Below are positions 1 to 7,502 of a stretch of DNA of 64,000 bases, piece after piece. Location: positions 82,875 to 146,874 of the forward strand of contig JACPFM010000009.1 of assembly GCA_016182965.1 (NCBI GenBank). The letters run 5' to 3'. The position numbers and the translations under genes were made by a program. The stretch is from Deltaproteobacteria bacterium (GTDB lineage: Bacteria; Myxococcota_A; Polyangia; Polyangiales; JADJMO01). Under the pieces are notes generated by a model. The model was not told the origin of the DNA. It was given only the letters and a program-made list of their open reading frames with translations, and made no database searches. The first letter of the stretch is position 1. Each line of letters begins with the position of its first letter.

Positions 1-459
1 AAGGTCTTGCCGCCGTTCGGCGTCGCCGCCGCGGTCTTCTTCGGCTGCGGGAAATACTCGAGCATGTCGAAGGCGACGTCGTAGAAGTCGTCGCTCTTCT
101 TCGGCTTGAGCTTTCGGATGATCGCGCGCGTGATGCCCCAGACCGCGAGCTCGGGGTGGACGACGTCCACCGGATCGGGGGCGTTCTTTCCGGGCTTCGG
201 GCGGAAGCGCGGAGCGAGCTCGAGGAACGCGACCCACTGCTCGCGCTCCCACATCCTCAACAGGATCTGAAAGGGCGCTGGGGTGTAGCCCTGGTAGCTC
301 TCGGTTGCGCCGTCGGTGCCCGGCGCCTCCTTCACGTCCCACTTGCTCGCGAGCTCGAGCCCATCGATGCGCGCGAGACCGGGGAGCGTGACGCCGCCCA
401 CGATGGCGGTGTCCCAGCTCTCCGGTGAGTCGTTCCAGAAGGGAGGTGTCGCGGGCATG
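1..459 (-). CDS. phage tail/baseplate protein downstream of tape measure (partial)
   Basis: The reading frame opens with ATG at 459 and stays open for 153 codons to the window edge, so the C-terminus is missing. It begins 4 nt after the tape-measure stop and is the next gene of the leftward virion operon. The N-terminus reads MPATPPFWNDSPESW and contains VGGVTLPGLARIDG, then a mixed alpha/beta stretch ending Lys-rich. In Mu-like and other contractile phages this position holds a DNA-circularisation or baseplate hub-adaptor protein, so a structural tail role is inferred from position. I recognise no specific domain in the visible part. Confidence 0.6.
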
Positions 460-462
460 GGA

Positions 463-2316
463 TCAAGCGGCTCGCGGTCCCACCTCGAGCCCAAGCTCTT
501 CGAAGAGCGACAGGAGCTGCGCGCGGACCTCGTTGCCCGCGACGCGCCCGAACCCTTGCGGATCTTGCGTGCTGGCGGGGACGTTCACGACGACGTCACC
601 GATCGAGACCGACGTGCGTCCACCACTTGGCGCGGACGGGGCGCCGCCCGCCGCGCCCACGAGCGAGGGCGGTGACACGAGCGCGCCCATCGATGCATCG
701 GCGATGTCGGTCTTGCTGTCGATGCCCTCGGCGAAACCGACGGCGGTGAATCCGCCGAGCGTCGCCATCACCTTGCTCGGAGAGGCGATCCCGAGCTTCT
801 TCTTGATCGTGCCGACGACCGCGTCCGCAAGCCCGGTGACGGTCTTGACGACCGAGGCCCAGCCATCGCTGATCCCTTGGATCAGTCCGTCGATGAAGTC
901 ACTGCCGATGGAGAGGGCGGAGTCCCAGAGATCGCCTGCGGCATCGACGATCCCGTCGATGAAGTCGACGATTGCGTCCCACGCGTCGATCGCGCCGTCC
1001 ACGAGCATCGACAGCCCGTGAACGACGCCCGCGATGATCACCCACGCGAAGGCGGTGGTGGCCGCGGTGATCGCGACGAACCACGCGACCAGATCGACGA
1101 TGATGCCGAGGACCCATCCGAGGACGGTCCCGAGCGTCTTGAACATCGCGATGTAGTTCGAGTCGGCGCCGCCGCCCTTCTCGGGGAAGATCTTGTCGAA
1201 GATGCCGATGAGCGGCTTGACCGCGCTCTTGATGCCGTCCCAGAGCGGCCCGCCGAGGGCCTTCAGGTAGGGCATGACCTGCGAGACGACGGTGTCGATC
1301 GCGTCGAGGAAATCGACGATCCCCTCGATGGCGCTGCCGATAGCTTCGGGGTCGGAGATCGCGTCGACGAGATCGCCGACCTTCTCGAACATCCGGGTGA
1401 GGAAGTCGCGGAGCTTCTTTCCGGTCTCGCTCGACTCGCTGAAGAGCGAGTTGAGGTTCTTGAGCGCGTTGACGAACGGCGTGGTGATCGCCGTGTCGCC
1501 GAAGAGCTTCTGGAGGTTGTTCTGGAGGACTTGGAGCTGGCCGGTGACCGAGCCTCCGCCGAGCTGCTTCGCGAGCGCCCCGAGCCCGGCGCCCTTGTCG
1601 AAGCGGTCGTGGATCGTGTCGAGGATCGCGGCGACGCCCTCGTCGGCGGTGACCTGCCCGGCCTTGACCATGCCGTCGAGCTCTTCGACGGTGACGCCCT
1701 TGAGCTTCGCCAGCGACTGCTTGAAGCGGTCGACGGGGACGCCAATCTTGGTGACCGAGGCGAGGGCGGTCGTGTCGAAGAGGCCCTTGCTGTTGGTCTT
1801 GACCGACTTGAGGAGGTCGAGGGTCGAGTCGCCGGCCTTGTCTCCGTTGGCGGCGGCGACCGAGAGGGACGCGGCGATCGCGTCCATCGCGTCTTGGGTG
1901 CCGAAGCCTTCGACGCGGAGCTCCTTGAACTTGTCGACGAGGACGGCCGTGTCCTTGCCGGCGTTGTTCGCCATGAGCTCGAGCGTCTTGCGCGCGGCTT
2001 CCGCCATGCGCGCGCTGCCTTCGAGCGCGTCGAGCCCTGCGAACGTCTGCTTCTTGAACTCGGCGGCGTGGACGACGTAGGCGCCGAAATCGAGCGCCTT
2101 CTTCCCGAGCTCGACGAGTCCTTTGCCGACCTTCTCGACGACGCCGAGCGCGGCGTCGAGTCCCTTCATCCAGTCGACGACCTTGCCGCCGAAGTCCTTT
2201 ACGCCGACCGCGGCGTCCTTCACCCCTCCGGCGAAGCCCTTGAGGCCCTTCACCATCTTGCCGGCCGGACCAGTGACCTGGTCGACCAGCTTGAACATCC
2301 AGCTGAGGGTCTCCAT
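463..2316 (-). CDS. phage tail tape measure protein
   Basis: 617 aa from the ATG at 2316; an upstream in-frame ATG would add 38 Arg-rich residues that look non-coding. Tape measure proteins set tail length inside the tube and are ejected with the DNA. Support is the length (longest tail gene), the Ala/Lys/Asp-rich helical composition, an N-terminal amphipathic Gly/Lys region (VKGLKGFAGGVKDAAVG), two hydrophobic segments around residues 400-470, and its place just after the tail chaperone. A C-terminal SPSKVM motif is shared with many tape measures. At about 620 aa it would predict a fairly short contractile tail. The assignment rests on composition and synteny. Confidence 0.85.
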   Translation of the reverse strand: METLSWMFKLVDQVTGPAGKMVKGLKGFAGGVKDAAVGVKDFGGKVVDWMKGLDAALGVVEKVGKGLVELGKKALDFGAYVVHAAEFKKQTFAGLDALEGSARMAEAARKTLELMANNAGKDTAVLVDKFKELRVEGFGTQDAMDAIAASLSVAAANGDKAGDSTLDLLKSVKTNSKGLFDTTALASVTKIGVPVDRFKQSLAKLKGVTVEELDGMVKAGQVTADEGVAAILDTIHDRFDKGAGLGALAKQLGGGSVTGQLQVLQNNLQKLFGDTAITTPFVNALKNLNSLFSESSETGKKLRDFLTRMFEKVGDLVDAISDPEAIGSAIEGIVDFLDAIDTVVSQVMPYLKALGGPLWDGIKSAVKPLIGIFDKIFPEKGGGADSNYIAMFKTLGTVLGWVLGIIVDLVAWFVAITAATTAFAWVIIAGVVHGLSMLVDGAIDAWDAIVDFIDGIVDAAGDLWDSALSIGSDFIDGLIQGISDGWASVVKTVTGLADAVVGTIKKKLGIASPSKVMATLGGFTAVGFAEGIDSKTDIADASMGALVSPPSLVGAAGGAPSAPSGGRTSVSIGDVVVNVPASTQDPQGFGRVAGNEVRAQLLSLFEELGLEVGPRAA

Positions 2317-2332
2317 AAAGTGCCGGACATGG

Positions 2333-2351
2333 CGCGGACATTTTCTGTCCG
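2333..2351 (+). promoter_or_regulatory. palindromic element upstream of the HNH cargo gene
   Basis: The sequence CGCGGACATTTTCTGTCC contains the inverted repeat CGGACA-N5-TGTCCG. A copy with one mismatch lies at 20504-20521. It ends 97 nt before the HNH gene start, and an extra CCGGACA half-site lies at 2323-2329. It looks like an operator or promoter box for the rightward cargo gene, because the tape measure start is only 16 nt away on the other side. Confidence 0.55.
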
Positions 2352-2447
2352 GCGCGATTCGAGCGGGGCTTGCCGAGATCGCTGCGCGCGTGGCAAACCA
2401 ATGAGCAGAGTCAGGGCCGCACGCCCTCAAACGCGGAGCAGTAAACG

Positions 2448-2897
2448 ATGTTGAACTTCGAAGAACCGCCTCCTCCCCCGCAGCCGGAGCCGATGCCTGA
2501 CTGGCTGCAGTTCCTGATCGGGGCCGGCGTCGTCATCGGCGGCGTCTACGTGGCGAGCAAGGTAATCGACGCGCTCACCGAGCCGTCAGAGACGCCGGCC
2601 GAACGTCGTCGCCGTGCACTCAACGGCGTCCGGCTTGGCCTTCCCGCAGGCGAGCGCTTTTCGTTCCCCCGCGACTTCCGCGACGAGATCTCACGCGCGC
2701 ACGCGTGGCGCTGTCACTATTGCGGCGTGCGCACCACGCGCACAACTCGCCGCATCGACCACGCGAAGAGTCTCGCCAATGGCGGTAGCAACGATCCGCG
2801 GAACCTCGTGAACGCCTGCGACTCCTGTAACGCGCAGAAGGGCGCGATGAATGCTGGCGAGTTCGTGGCGCTGCTGCGCAAGATGATGGACGACTGA
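2448..2897 (+). CDS. membrane-anchored HNH endonuclease (prophage cargo)
   Basis: 149 aa. A Pro-rich N-terminus (residues 5-17) precedes one hydrophobic span (about 19-37), an RRRR cluster at 53-56, and a C-terminal HNH domain. The domain has C89-x2-C92, the D104-H105 catalytic pair, N119, then C124-x2-C127-N128 and K131, so the zinc-stabilised HNH fold appears complete. The Arg cluster after the span predicts a cytoplasmic nuclease tethered to the inner membrane. It sits antisense between the tail chaperone and tape measure genes, typical of a moron. Family knowledge gives DNA cleavage; a role in blocking incoming phage DNA is inference. Transcription probably starts near the 2333-2351 palindrome. 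Confidence 0.8.
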   Translation: MLNFEEPPPPPQPEPMPDWLQFLIGAGVVIGGVYVASKVIDALTEPSETPAERRRRALNGVRLGLPAGERFSFPRDFRDEISRAHAWRCHYCGVRTTRTTRRIDHAKSLANGGSNDPRNLVNACDSCNAQKGAMNAGEFVALLRKMMDD

Positions 2898-2899
2898 GT

Positions 2900-3061
2900 T
2901 CACTCACGCGGGGTGAGCGCGGCGATCACCCGGAGCATGAACTCCGCTTCGATCGCCGCGCCGATCTCGGCGTCGACCGAGTCGTCACCGCGTCGGAAGG
3001 CACGTAGACACTCGCCGGCGAGCCAGGGACTGCGGAGCGCGTCCTGGTGCCGGCTCAGAGT
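2900..3061 (-). CDS. tail assembly chaperone, -1 frame extension (T-like part)
   Basis: This frame continues the upstream chaperone after a -1 shift and has no convincing start of its own. After re-reading the A at 3061 it encodes TLSRHQDALRSPWLAGEC and onward to a stop at 2900, adding 53 aa. The fusion (3393 to 2900) would be 164 aa. Lambda G/G-T and Mu gp41 make the same arrangement. The extension is Ala/Glu-rich and ends one base pair of genes away from the antisense HNH gene (3-nt gap). Confidence 0.7.
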   Translation of the reverse strand, partial: TLSRHQDALRSPWLAGECLRAFRRGDDSVDAEIGAAIEAEFMLRVIAALTPRE

Positions 3062-3393
3062 TTTCGGGCTTCGAGCCCGTCGATGTATCCCGCGGCCTTG
3101 AGGATCGCCTTGGAGAGCGAGGTCGGCAGCGCGGGCAGCCGCTCGAAGAGTTGCTTGAACTCGTCGCTCTTCGGATCGGGGAACACGATCACGTCGCGCG
3201 CGAGGTTCTCGTCGGCGTGCATACGCTTGTTCTCGTCGAGCGCGGTCGCTTTGAAGCGTCGGTACTCCTGCGGCGTGGGCTTCCGGAATGCGACTTCGTC
3301 GCCGTCGTCGGTCTCGACGACCCACACCGAGCCGTAGAAGCCGCGGAGCTCGTTCTTCTTGTCTTCGTCGAGTCGGAGCGGGGAGGTGGACAT
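3055..3393 (-). CDS. phage tail assembly chaperone (G-like part)
   Basis: 112 aa from the ATG at 3393. The first methionine-serine-threonine stretch is followed by acidic, Lys-rich sequence with RKPTPQEYRRFKATA and ends GLEARKL. Tail assembly chaperones coat the tape measure during tube polymerisation and are not in the virion. Identification rests on size, position between tube and tape measure genes, and the overlapping -1 reading frame at its 3' end. The codons before the stop are CGA AAA CTC TGA, giving a run of four A at 3064-3061. Confidence 0.75.
   Translation of the reverse strand: MSTSPLRLDEDKKNELRGFYGSVWVVETDDGDEVAFRKPTPQEYRRFKATALDENKRMHADENLARDVIVFPDPKSDEFKQLFERLPALPTSLSKAILKAAGYIDGLEARKL
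3061..3067 (-). promoter_or_regulatory. candidate -1 frameshift slippery site
   Basis: On the minus strand the heptamer is C CGA AAA, followed by CTC TGA in the zero frame. A tRNA on AAA can re-pair perfectly on A-A-A one base back, and the next codon ACT then enters the long -1 frame. The CGA codon would re-pair poorly, so this is not a canonical X-XXY-YYZ heptamer. Confidence 0.5.
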
Positions 3394-3435
3394 GGCAGAG
3401 CCTCGGTCTTTCGGGTGGTCGCCCGTGCGTGAACG

Positions 3436-3612
3436 ATGCACGGTGAGCGCGCTGTGCTGTGGAAGTTGTACGAGTTGGCGGAAGAGGATCCGGAGCTGGC
3501 CGCGCTGCTCGCGGCGCCGCCGCGCTGGCAACTCGCGATGAGCGCGTTGATCCTCGCCCTGTGCGTCACGGCGATCGCTGCGTGGGTAGTGCGCCCGAGC
3601 GAGTGGGACTGA
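3436..3612 (+). CDS. small single-span membrane protein (prophage cargo)
   Basis: 58 aa, ATG at 3436, antisense between the tail tube and tail chaperone genes. An amphipathic acidic/Leu-rich helix (residues 5-27) is followed by PPRW and one hydrophobic span at about 33-52, then VVRPSEWD. The clean helix plus span layout and good GC3 pattern argue that it is real despite its size. No family is recognised. Like the neighbouring HNH gene it is placed as a moron, so expression in the lysogen and a role at the host membrane, such as superinfection exclusion, are possible but unproven. Confidence 0.55.
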   Translation: MHGERAVLWKLYELAEEDPELAALLAAPPRWQLAMSALILALCVTAIAAWVVRPSEWD

Positions 3613-3626
3613 GTGGTCCGAGGGCG

Positions 3627-4076
3627 TCAGCGCATCAGCCCTTTGAACGGTGCGATGCCGTTCATGAGGATGTACATCGGGTTGAGGGTGACCTTGACCT
3701 CGGTCGGATCGGTGCCGGCGGAGTTCGAGTGGTCGTCCTCGTCGAGCGTGCAACCGACGACGGTGTCGGTGACGAGCGGCTGCCCGTCGTTCGCGTAGGA
3801 GACGGTGATGGGGAACACGATGTCCTGGTAGCCGTCACCGAGCGTGACGATCAGCTCGTCGAATTCGCGGCGGAAGAGCGTGCAGGACGCTTCGCACTTG
3901 TACTGGCCACGGGTCTTGGCGAGCCGCTGGAGCGCGGTTCCCCGCACTTCGCCCCGCTCGCGCGAGTTCTTGTACGCGATCTCCTTCACACCGAGGACCA
4001 AGTCCCCGTTGATGTGAAAGACGATCGACGAAAAGTCGTATCGAAAGCCGTTGATGAGCGGGTACTCGATCGGCAT
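3627..4076 (-). CDS. phage tail tube protein
   Basis: 149 aa. It polymerises into the inner tube of the contractile tail. The sequence starts MPIEYPLINGFRYDFSS and is rich in beta-strand residues, with DLVLGVKEIAYKNS near the start and NPMYILMNGIAPF near the C-terminus. Length (about 150 aa) and position directly after the sheath in transcription order match tube proteins of Mu-like and related myophages. An antisense cargo gene (4202-4486) separates it from the sheath gene. Confidence 0.8.
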   Translation of the reverse strand: MPIEYPLINGFRYDFSSIVFHINGDLVLGVKEIAYKNSRERGEVRGTALQRLAKTRGQYKCEASCTLFRREFDELIVTLGDGYQDIVFPITVSYANDGQPLVTDTVVGCTLDEDDHSNSAGTDPTEVKVTLNPMYILMNGIAPFKGLMR

Positions 4077-4201
4077 GGACGTGTCCCGAGCGCCGCGCGT
4101 GATCGCGCGGACGTGGAATGGTTCGAGTGCGAATGGCGTCGTGAACGCGGCAGGCGGCTCACGCGCTTGACGAACACCGATGCGTCGGTGAGGCTCGCGA
4201 G

Positions 4202-4486
4202 ATGAAGGTGATTCCTGCCAAGGACGTGTCGACCGCCGTCAACCGGTCATGTCCCAAGTGCGGGATGCCGTTCGCGCCGACCGCCCAACACCGACCTGTC
4301 GTCGTCGACAACGACGGTCGCCCGTACTGCCAGCAGCACGCGCCCCAGGTCTTCGCGGACTACCCGAAGCTCGTCGGAGCGTTCGACGATCTCCGCAATC
4401 TCGCAGGGGCCGCCGTGCAGAGCGGCGCGATGTCTCTCGCGGACGCGAAGCTTTGCTACGGCCTCTGGGACGGCGAGACCGGCTGA
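4202..4486 (+). CDS. small zinc-ribbon protein (prophage cargo)
   Basis: 94 aa, antisense between the sheath and tube genes. C17-x2-C20 and C43-x2-H46 form a plausible zinc ribbon (CPKCGMPF and YCQQHAP), followed by a helical C-terminal half. There is no enzymatic motif. Such ribbons bind nucleic acid or protein partners; here it may be a host-takeover or lysogenic-conversion factor, but that is only inferred from its moron-like position. I do not recognise the family. Confidence 0.6.
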   Translation: MKVIPAKDVSTAVNRSCPKCGMPFAPTAQHRPVVVDNDGRPYCQQHAPQVFADYPKLVGAFDDLRNLAGAAVQSGAMSLADAKLCYGLWDGETG

Positions 4487-4498
4487 CAGACTCTCGGC

Positions 4499-5953
4499 TC
4501 AGATCGGCGGGAGCGTCACCAGGGCGGGATTGACGAAACCGATCTCGACCTCGACGACCTTCGGGTACGCGTAAGGGACGCAGCGCACCTTCCAGCGGAG
4601 CTTCTTCGAAGAGAGGATGTTGTCGGTGCGGTTGATCTGCACCGCGAGCGCGGTGACGTGCCGCGGTTGCAGAACGAGGGCGGCGACCTTCGAGGTGACC
4701 TTGGCCTCGGCTGCGGCGGCGAACACCTCGTCGATGCGACCCGTTTTCGCGTCGACCGGGATCTGTGCGGAGAGATAGTCGAGCATCGCGTCGTACGAGG
4801 CGGCGCACGCCTCATCGATCACGAAGCCGTTCTGGAGGAGCGAGTAGTCGCTCGTCGTGCCGGCCATCGAGTTCGGGTTCGTGACGAAGAACCCACGGCG
4901 GCCGATGACCGTGCGGAGCGTGACGAACCGCGCGGCGTCGAGCGCCGGGGTCTTCCGCTCGTCGCGATAGAGCGAGCGGACCGACGACGGGAGCGGGCCT
5001 TCGGGAGCGCCAATCCATGCGAGGTCTTGCGAGATCGGAACCTTCGCCGCGCGCGTGGCGATGGGCCACGCGGCCGACCGCTTGTAGATGCGACCCGAGA
5101 GCGCGGAGAGGTGCTCGATGTAGCCGGCGGCGATGGCGACGCGCGCGTCGACGAACGACGCGTACGCGTCGACGAGGGCCTTGTCGGCGACGTCGGGGGC
5201 TTCGACGAGCGCGCGAGCGTAGCGGTGTGCCTTCGCGGCCTCGGCCATCTTGCTTCCGACGGCGGCGGCGAGCGCGGCCGACGCCGACGCCTTCGCGGCG
5301 TCGGTGCCGGAGGTGGGCGCGCCCACGATGTGGGCGAGCTTCCACTTCCGCGCGTCGGCGAGGAGCGCGCCGAACGCGCCGAACAAGTCGGTGGCGTTGA
5401 AGCCGGGCGGGGTGCACGTGAAGGCGTAGCGATCGCCAGCGACGTAGGTGCCGAGGCCGAAATTCAGGGTGAGGCCGGTGCCCTCGAGCAGGTACGCGCC
5501 CGCGAGCGGCGTGGACAGCTCGGGCGAGAACGTGTCTCCGCCGTCGGTCGCGACGCGGAAGCTCGCGGTGCCGCGCGGCCCTCCCTGCACGATGTCGAGC
5601 ACGACCTCGAACCCGTCCTTCGGCGTGCCCGAGACGGTGAGCGCGGGGGTCGTCGGTCCCGCGGTCGAGCCGGTGCGGGTGACCGTACCGATGGTGCTCG
5701 CGATGCTCGGAGCGACCGGGACGACGAGCACGGTGCCGCCCGCGTCGTTGAGCGAGTCCGCCGCGGCCTCGACGACGGGGCCGCCGACGAGCGTCGCCTG
5801 CAGGGTTTCCTTCTCGGTGAAGGCATAGACGCGATTCGGCTCACCGGCCGTCGCTACGCCGACCTTCGCGGTCGTCGTCTGCGCGGACGTGTCGATGAGC
5901 CCGAGCGCGCCGTCCGTCACGCGGACGTCGACGTCGGGAATGGAGGTGGCCAC
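4499..5953 (-). CDS. phage tail sheath protein (DUF2586-like)
   Basis: 484 aa from GTG at 5953, chosen because GGAG lies 5 nt upstream; the longer frame starts in Ser-rich junk. The sheath contracts around the tube during infection. The N-terminus (IPDVDVRVTDGALGLIDTS) and the C-terminal VRCVPYAYPKVVEVEIGF fit the sheath/DUF2586 family, which has a variable central insertion (here a Gly/Thr-rich beta domain at about residues 90-200). It precedes the tube gene in transcription order, as expected. This is the clearest proof that the prophage has a contractile tail. Confidence 0.82.
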   Translation of the reverse strand: MATSIPDVDVRVTDGALGLIDTSAQTTTAKVGVATAGEPNRVYAFTEKETLQATLVGGPVVEAAADSLNDAGGTVLVVPVAPSIASTIGTVTRTGSTAGPTTPALTVSGTPKDGFEVVLDIVQGGPRGTASFRVATDGGDTFSPELSTPLAGAYLLEGTGLTLNFGLGTYVAGDRYAFTCTPPGFNATDLFGAFGALLADARKWKLAHIVGAPTSGTDAAKASASAALAAAVGSKMAEAAKAHRYARALVEAPDVADKALVDAYASFVDARVAIAAGYIEHLSALSGRIYKRSAAWPIATRAAKVPISQDLAWIGAPEGPLPSSVRSLYRDERKTPALDAARFVTLRTVIGRRGFFVTNPNSMAGTTSDYSLLQNGFVIDEACAASYDAMLDYLSAQIPVDAKTGRIDEVFAAAAEAKVTSKVAALVLQPRHVTALAVQINRTDNILSSKKLRWKVRCVPYAYPKVVEVEIGFVNPALVTLPPI

Positions 5954-5981
5954 TTCGACTCCGGAGGAGCGGGGTTTCAGA

Positions 5982-6212
5982 TCAGCGAAAGGAGAGGTCC
6001 GCGGCTGCGCGCACGGCGTCGTCGAACTCCTGCTCGAGGAGCTCGCGGCCACGGGGGAAGCGGTGGAGCGCGCGCGTCGCGGCGCGAAGCCAGGTCGGGA
6101 CGCCCTTCTCGGACTCCCACGCCTCGATCGTCTTTCGGACGGGCGGCGGCGCTTCGGGCGCAGCTGTCCCTTCCGCGCGCTCTTGCAGCGCGGTCTCGAT
6201 TTCGTTCGGCAT
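5982..6212 (-). CDS. small phage protein upstream of sheath
   Basis: 76 aa, ATG at 6212, 5 nt after the stop of the preceding gene. It starts MPNEIETALQERAEG and is helical with Glu/Arg-rich ends. No family is recognised. Its place between neck and sheath genes suggests a tail-assembly role. Positional evidence only. Confidence 0.55.
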   Translation of the reverse strand: MPNEIETALQERAEGTAAPEAPPPVRKTIEAWESEKGVPTWLRAATRALHRFPRGRELLEQEFDDAVRAAADLSFR

Positions 6213-6217
6213 GTGGA

Positions 6218-6745
6218 TCAGTCCTCGTCGGCTTCGAGCACGCCGTCGGCGGATGCGCCGTCGGGATCGAATGCGACCTCGTCGGGCCGCACGGTCGTCT
6301 TTCGGTGATCGGCGATGGTCGGCACGTGCGCCGGGAGCGTCGGGGTGATCGGGATCGAGGCGGTGAGGAGCGGCAGTCGCACGCGCAGCTCCATCACGAG
6401 CACCGCGCCGCAGGTCGCGTAGTCCTGCTCGGTGATGTCCGCGTCGCCGAGCTCGTAGTTGCGACCTCGAACGACGCGTCGGAGGACGGTCGCGAACGCC
6501 TGACGCAGCCGCTCGCAATCGTCCTCGTCCGAGCCCCAGCAGTGGAGCTCGCCGATGTGGAGATCGTCTCCGATCGAGCGAGGGTTGCCGCCGACCGCAC
6601 CGGGTCCGCCTGCCGGGGAGATCTTCTTTCGCACCCAGACGTAGCGCGGTGGCACGTCATTCTCGGCAATGAAGCGGCGCCCATCGAGGAGCGGCGCGAC
6701 GTTGACGAGCTCGTCGCGGACGGCGGCGATGATGTCCTTGAGCAT
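6218..6745 (-). CDS. phage neck / tail terminator-like protein
   Basis: 175 aa, ATG at 6745, beginning MLKDIIAAVRDELVNVAPL. The core alternates short helices and strands (YVWVRKKISP; GELHCWGSD), and the C-terminus is acidic and Pro-rich. Proteins of this size between the G-like morphogenesis gene and the sheath usually cap the tail tube (Mu gpJ/gp37 class). The assignment is by order and size, not by a recognised motif. Confidence 0.5.
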   Translation of the reverse strand: MLKDIIAAVRDELVNVAPLLDGRRFIAENDVPPRYVWVRKKISPAGGPGAVGGNPRSIGDDLHIGELHCWGSDEDDCERLRQAFATVLRRVVRGRNYELGDADITEQDYATCGAVLVMELRVRLPLLTASIPITPTLPAHVPTIADHRKTTVRPDEVAFDPDGASADGVLEADED

Positions 6746-6749
6746 CGAG

Positions 6750-7232
6750 CTATCCCGCGTGGAGGAACTTCCGAACGACGCGCGAGGCGACGGCGCGAAG
6801 GCGAGAGGTCGGCCCCGGCCCCCATCGCGATGAGGGGACCATCGGGCGCGCGGGGATCACGCCGCCACGCGCGCCGAAGGCTTGCCGCTTCCTCGCCTTG
6901 CCCCGGCGGCGACGCCGAATGCGCCCGCCGTGCTGATGAACGCTCGCGTACGCGACGCGGTTCGAGACGGCGACGCCGTCGTTGGTGGCCGAGACATCGA
7001 ACCCGCTGCGGAGCGCACCCGACTCGACGAGCGGCGCGCCGCCCTTTCCCTTGCGCGGCTTCCACGAGGGTCCGTCGGGGCTCCGCCGCTCGCGGAACGC
7101 GCGATCGATCTCCTCGCGCGTTTGCTTCGCGAGCTCGCGCCGGAGCTGCTGCGCGACCTCGCCGCGCGTGGCGCGAAGGAGGCGCTCCATCAGTGCGCGG
7201 AGCTTGCCGTCATCCCCTCGGACGCCGCTCAC
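6750..7232 (-). CDS. phage virion morphogenesis protein (Mu G / tail completion family)
   Basis: 160 aa. The motif VAYASVHQHGGRI in the second half is characteristic of the phage virion morphogenesis / tail completion family (PF05069), which joins heads and tails. N-terminal helices are rich in Arg/Glu (LRRELAKQTREEIDRAF), followed by WKPRKGKGGAPLVESGALR, also typical. It lies between the DUF1320 gene and the neck gene, with two antisense cargo ORFs (one broken) upstream. Confidence 0.82.
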   Translation of the reverse strand: MSGVRGDDGKLRALMERLLRATRGEVAQQLRRELAKQTREEIDRAFRERRSPDGPSWKPRKGKGGAPLVESGALRSGFDVSATNDGVAVSNRVAYASVHQHGGRIRRRRRGKARKRQAFGARGGVIPARPMVPSSRWGPGPTSRLRAVASRVVRKFLHAG

Positions 7233-7278
7233 GGCTCGCTCTCCTCGTGGTGCGCGCTGCGCGGTATCATGGCCGGCG

Positions 7279-7435
7279 ATGACGAATGCAAAGGAATTTG
7301 TCGCGTATGTCGTGAACCACCTGACCGCCCAGGGGCCGAAGACGCGACATCGCGCGCCCGCTCTTCCTCGCCCTCAAGACGAAGGCGATCCGCAAGCAGG
7401 GACAGAAGCGCGGGACGACGTGCTTCGCCCGTTAG
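7279..7435 (+). pseudogene. frameshifted small antisense gene
   Basis: ATG at 7279 opens MTNAKEFVAYVVNHLTAQG, which looks coding. About 24 codons later the good coding signal moves to the +1 frame (IARPLFLALKTKAIRKQG, then GTTCFAR and TAG at 7433-7435). One indel would join them into a roughly 52-aa protein. The start resembles TfoX-N or similar small proteins only vaguely. It lies directly upstream of the lipoprotein moron. A sequencing error is the alternative to a decayed gene. Confidence 0.35.
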
Positions 7436-7502
7436 CCCCGAGGAAGCGTCGGAAAAAGTGCCGCGGTTCCACCCGACGCCGGGTGTCGAGTACAATTGCG
7501 CA

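Noticed and set aside
877..2454. Long rightward frame of about 525 codons opposite the tape measure gene, and similar long frames opposite most host genes
   Set aside because: The translations are Arg/Asp/Glu/Val-rich and featureless, as expected for antisense frames in very GC-rich DNA, and each covers a gene with clear motifs on the other strand.
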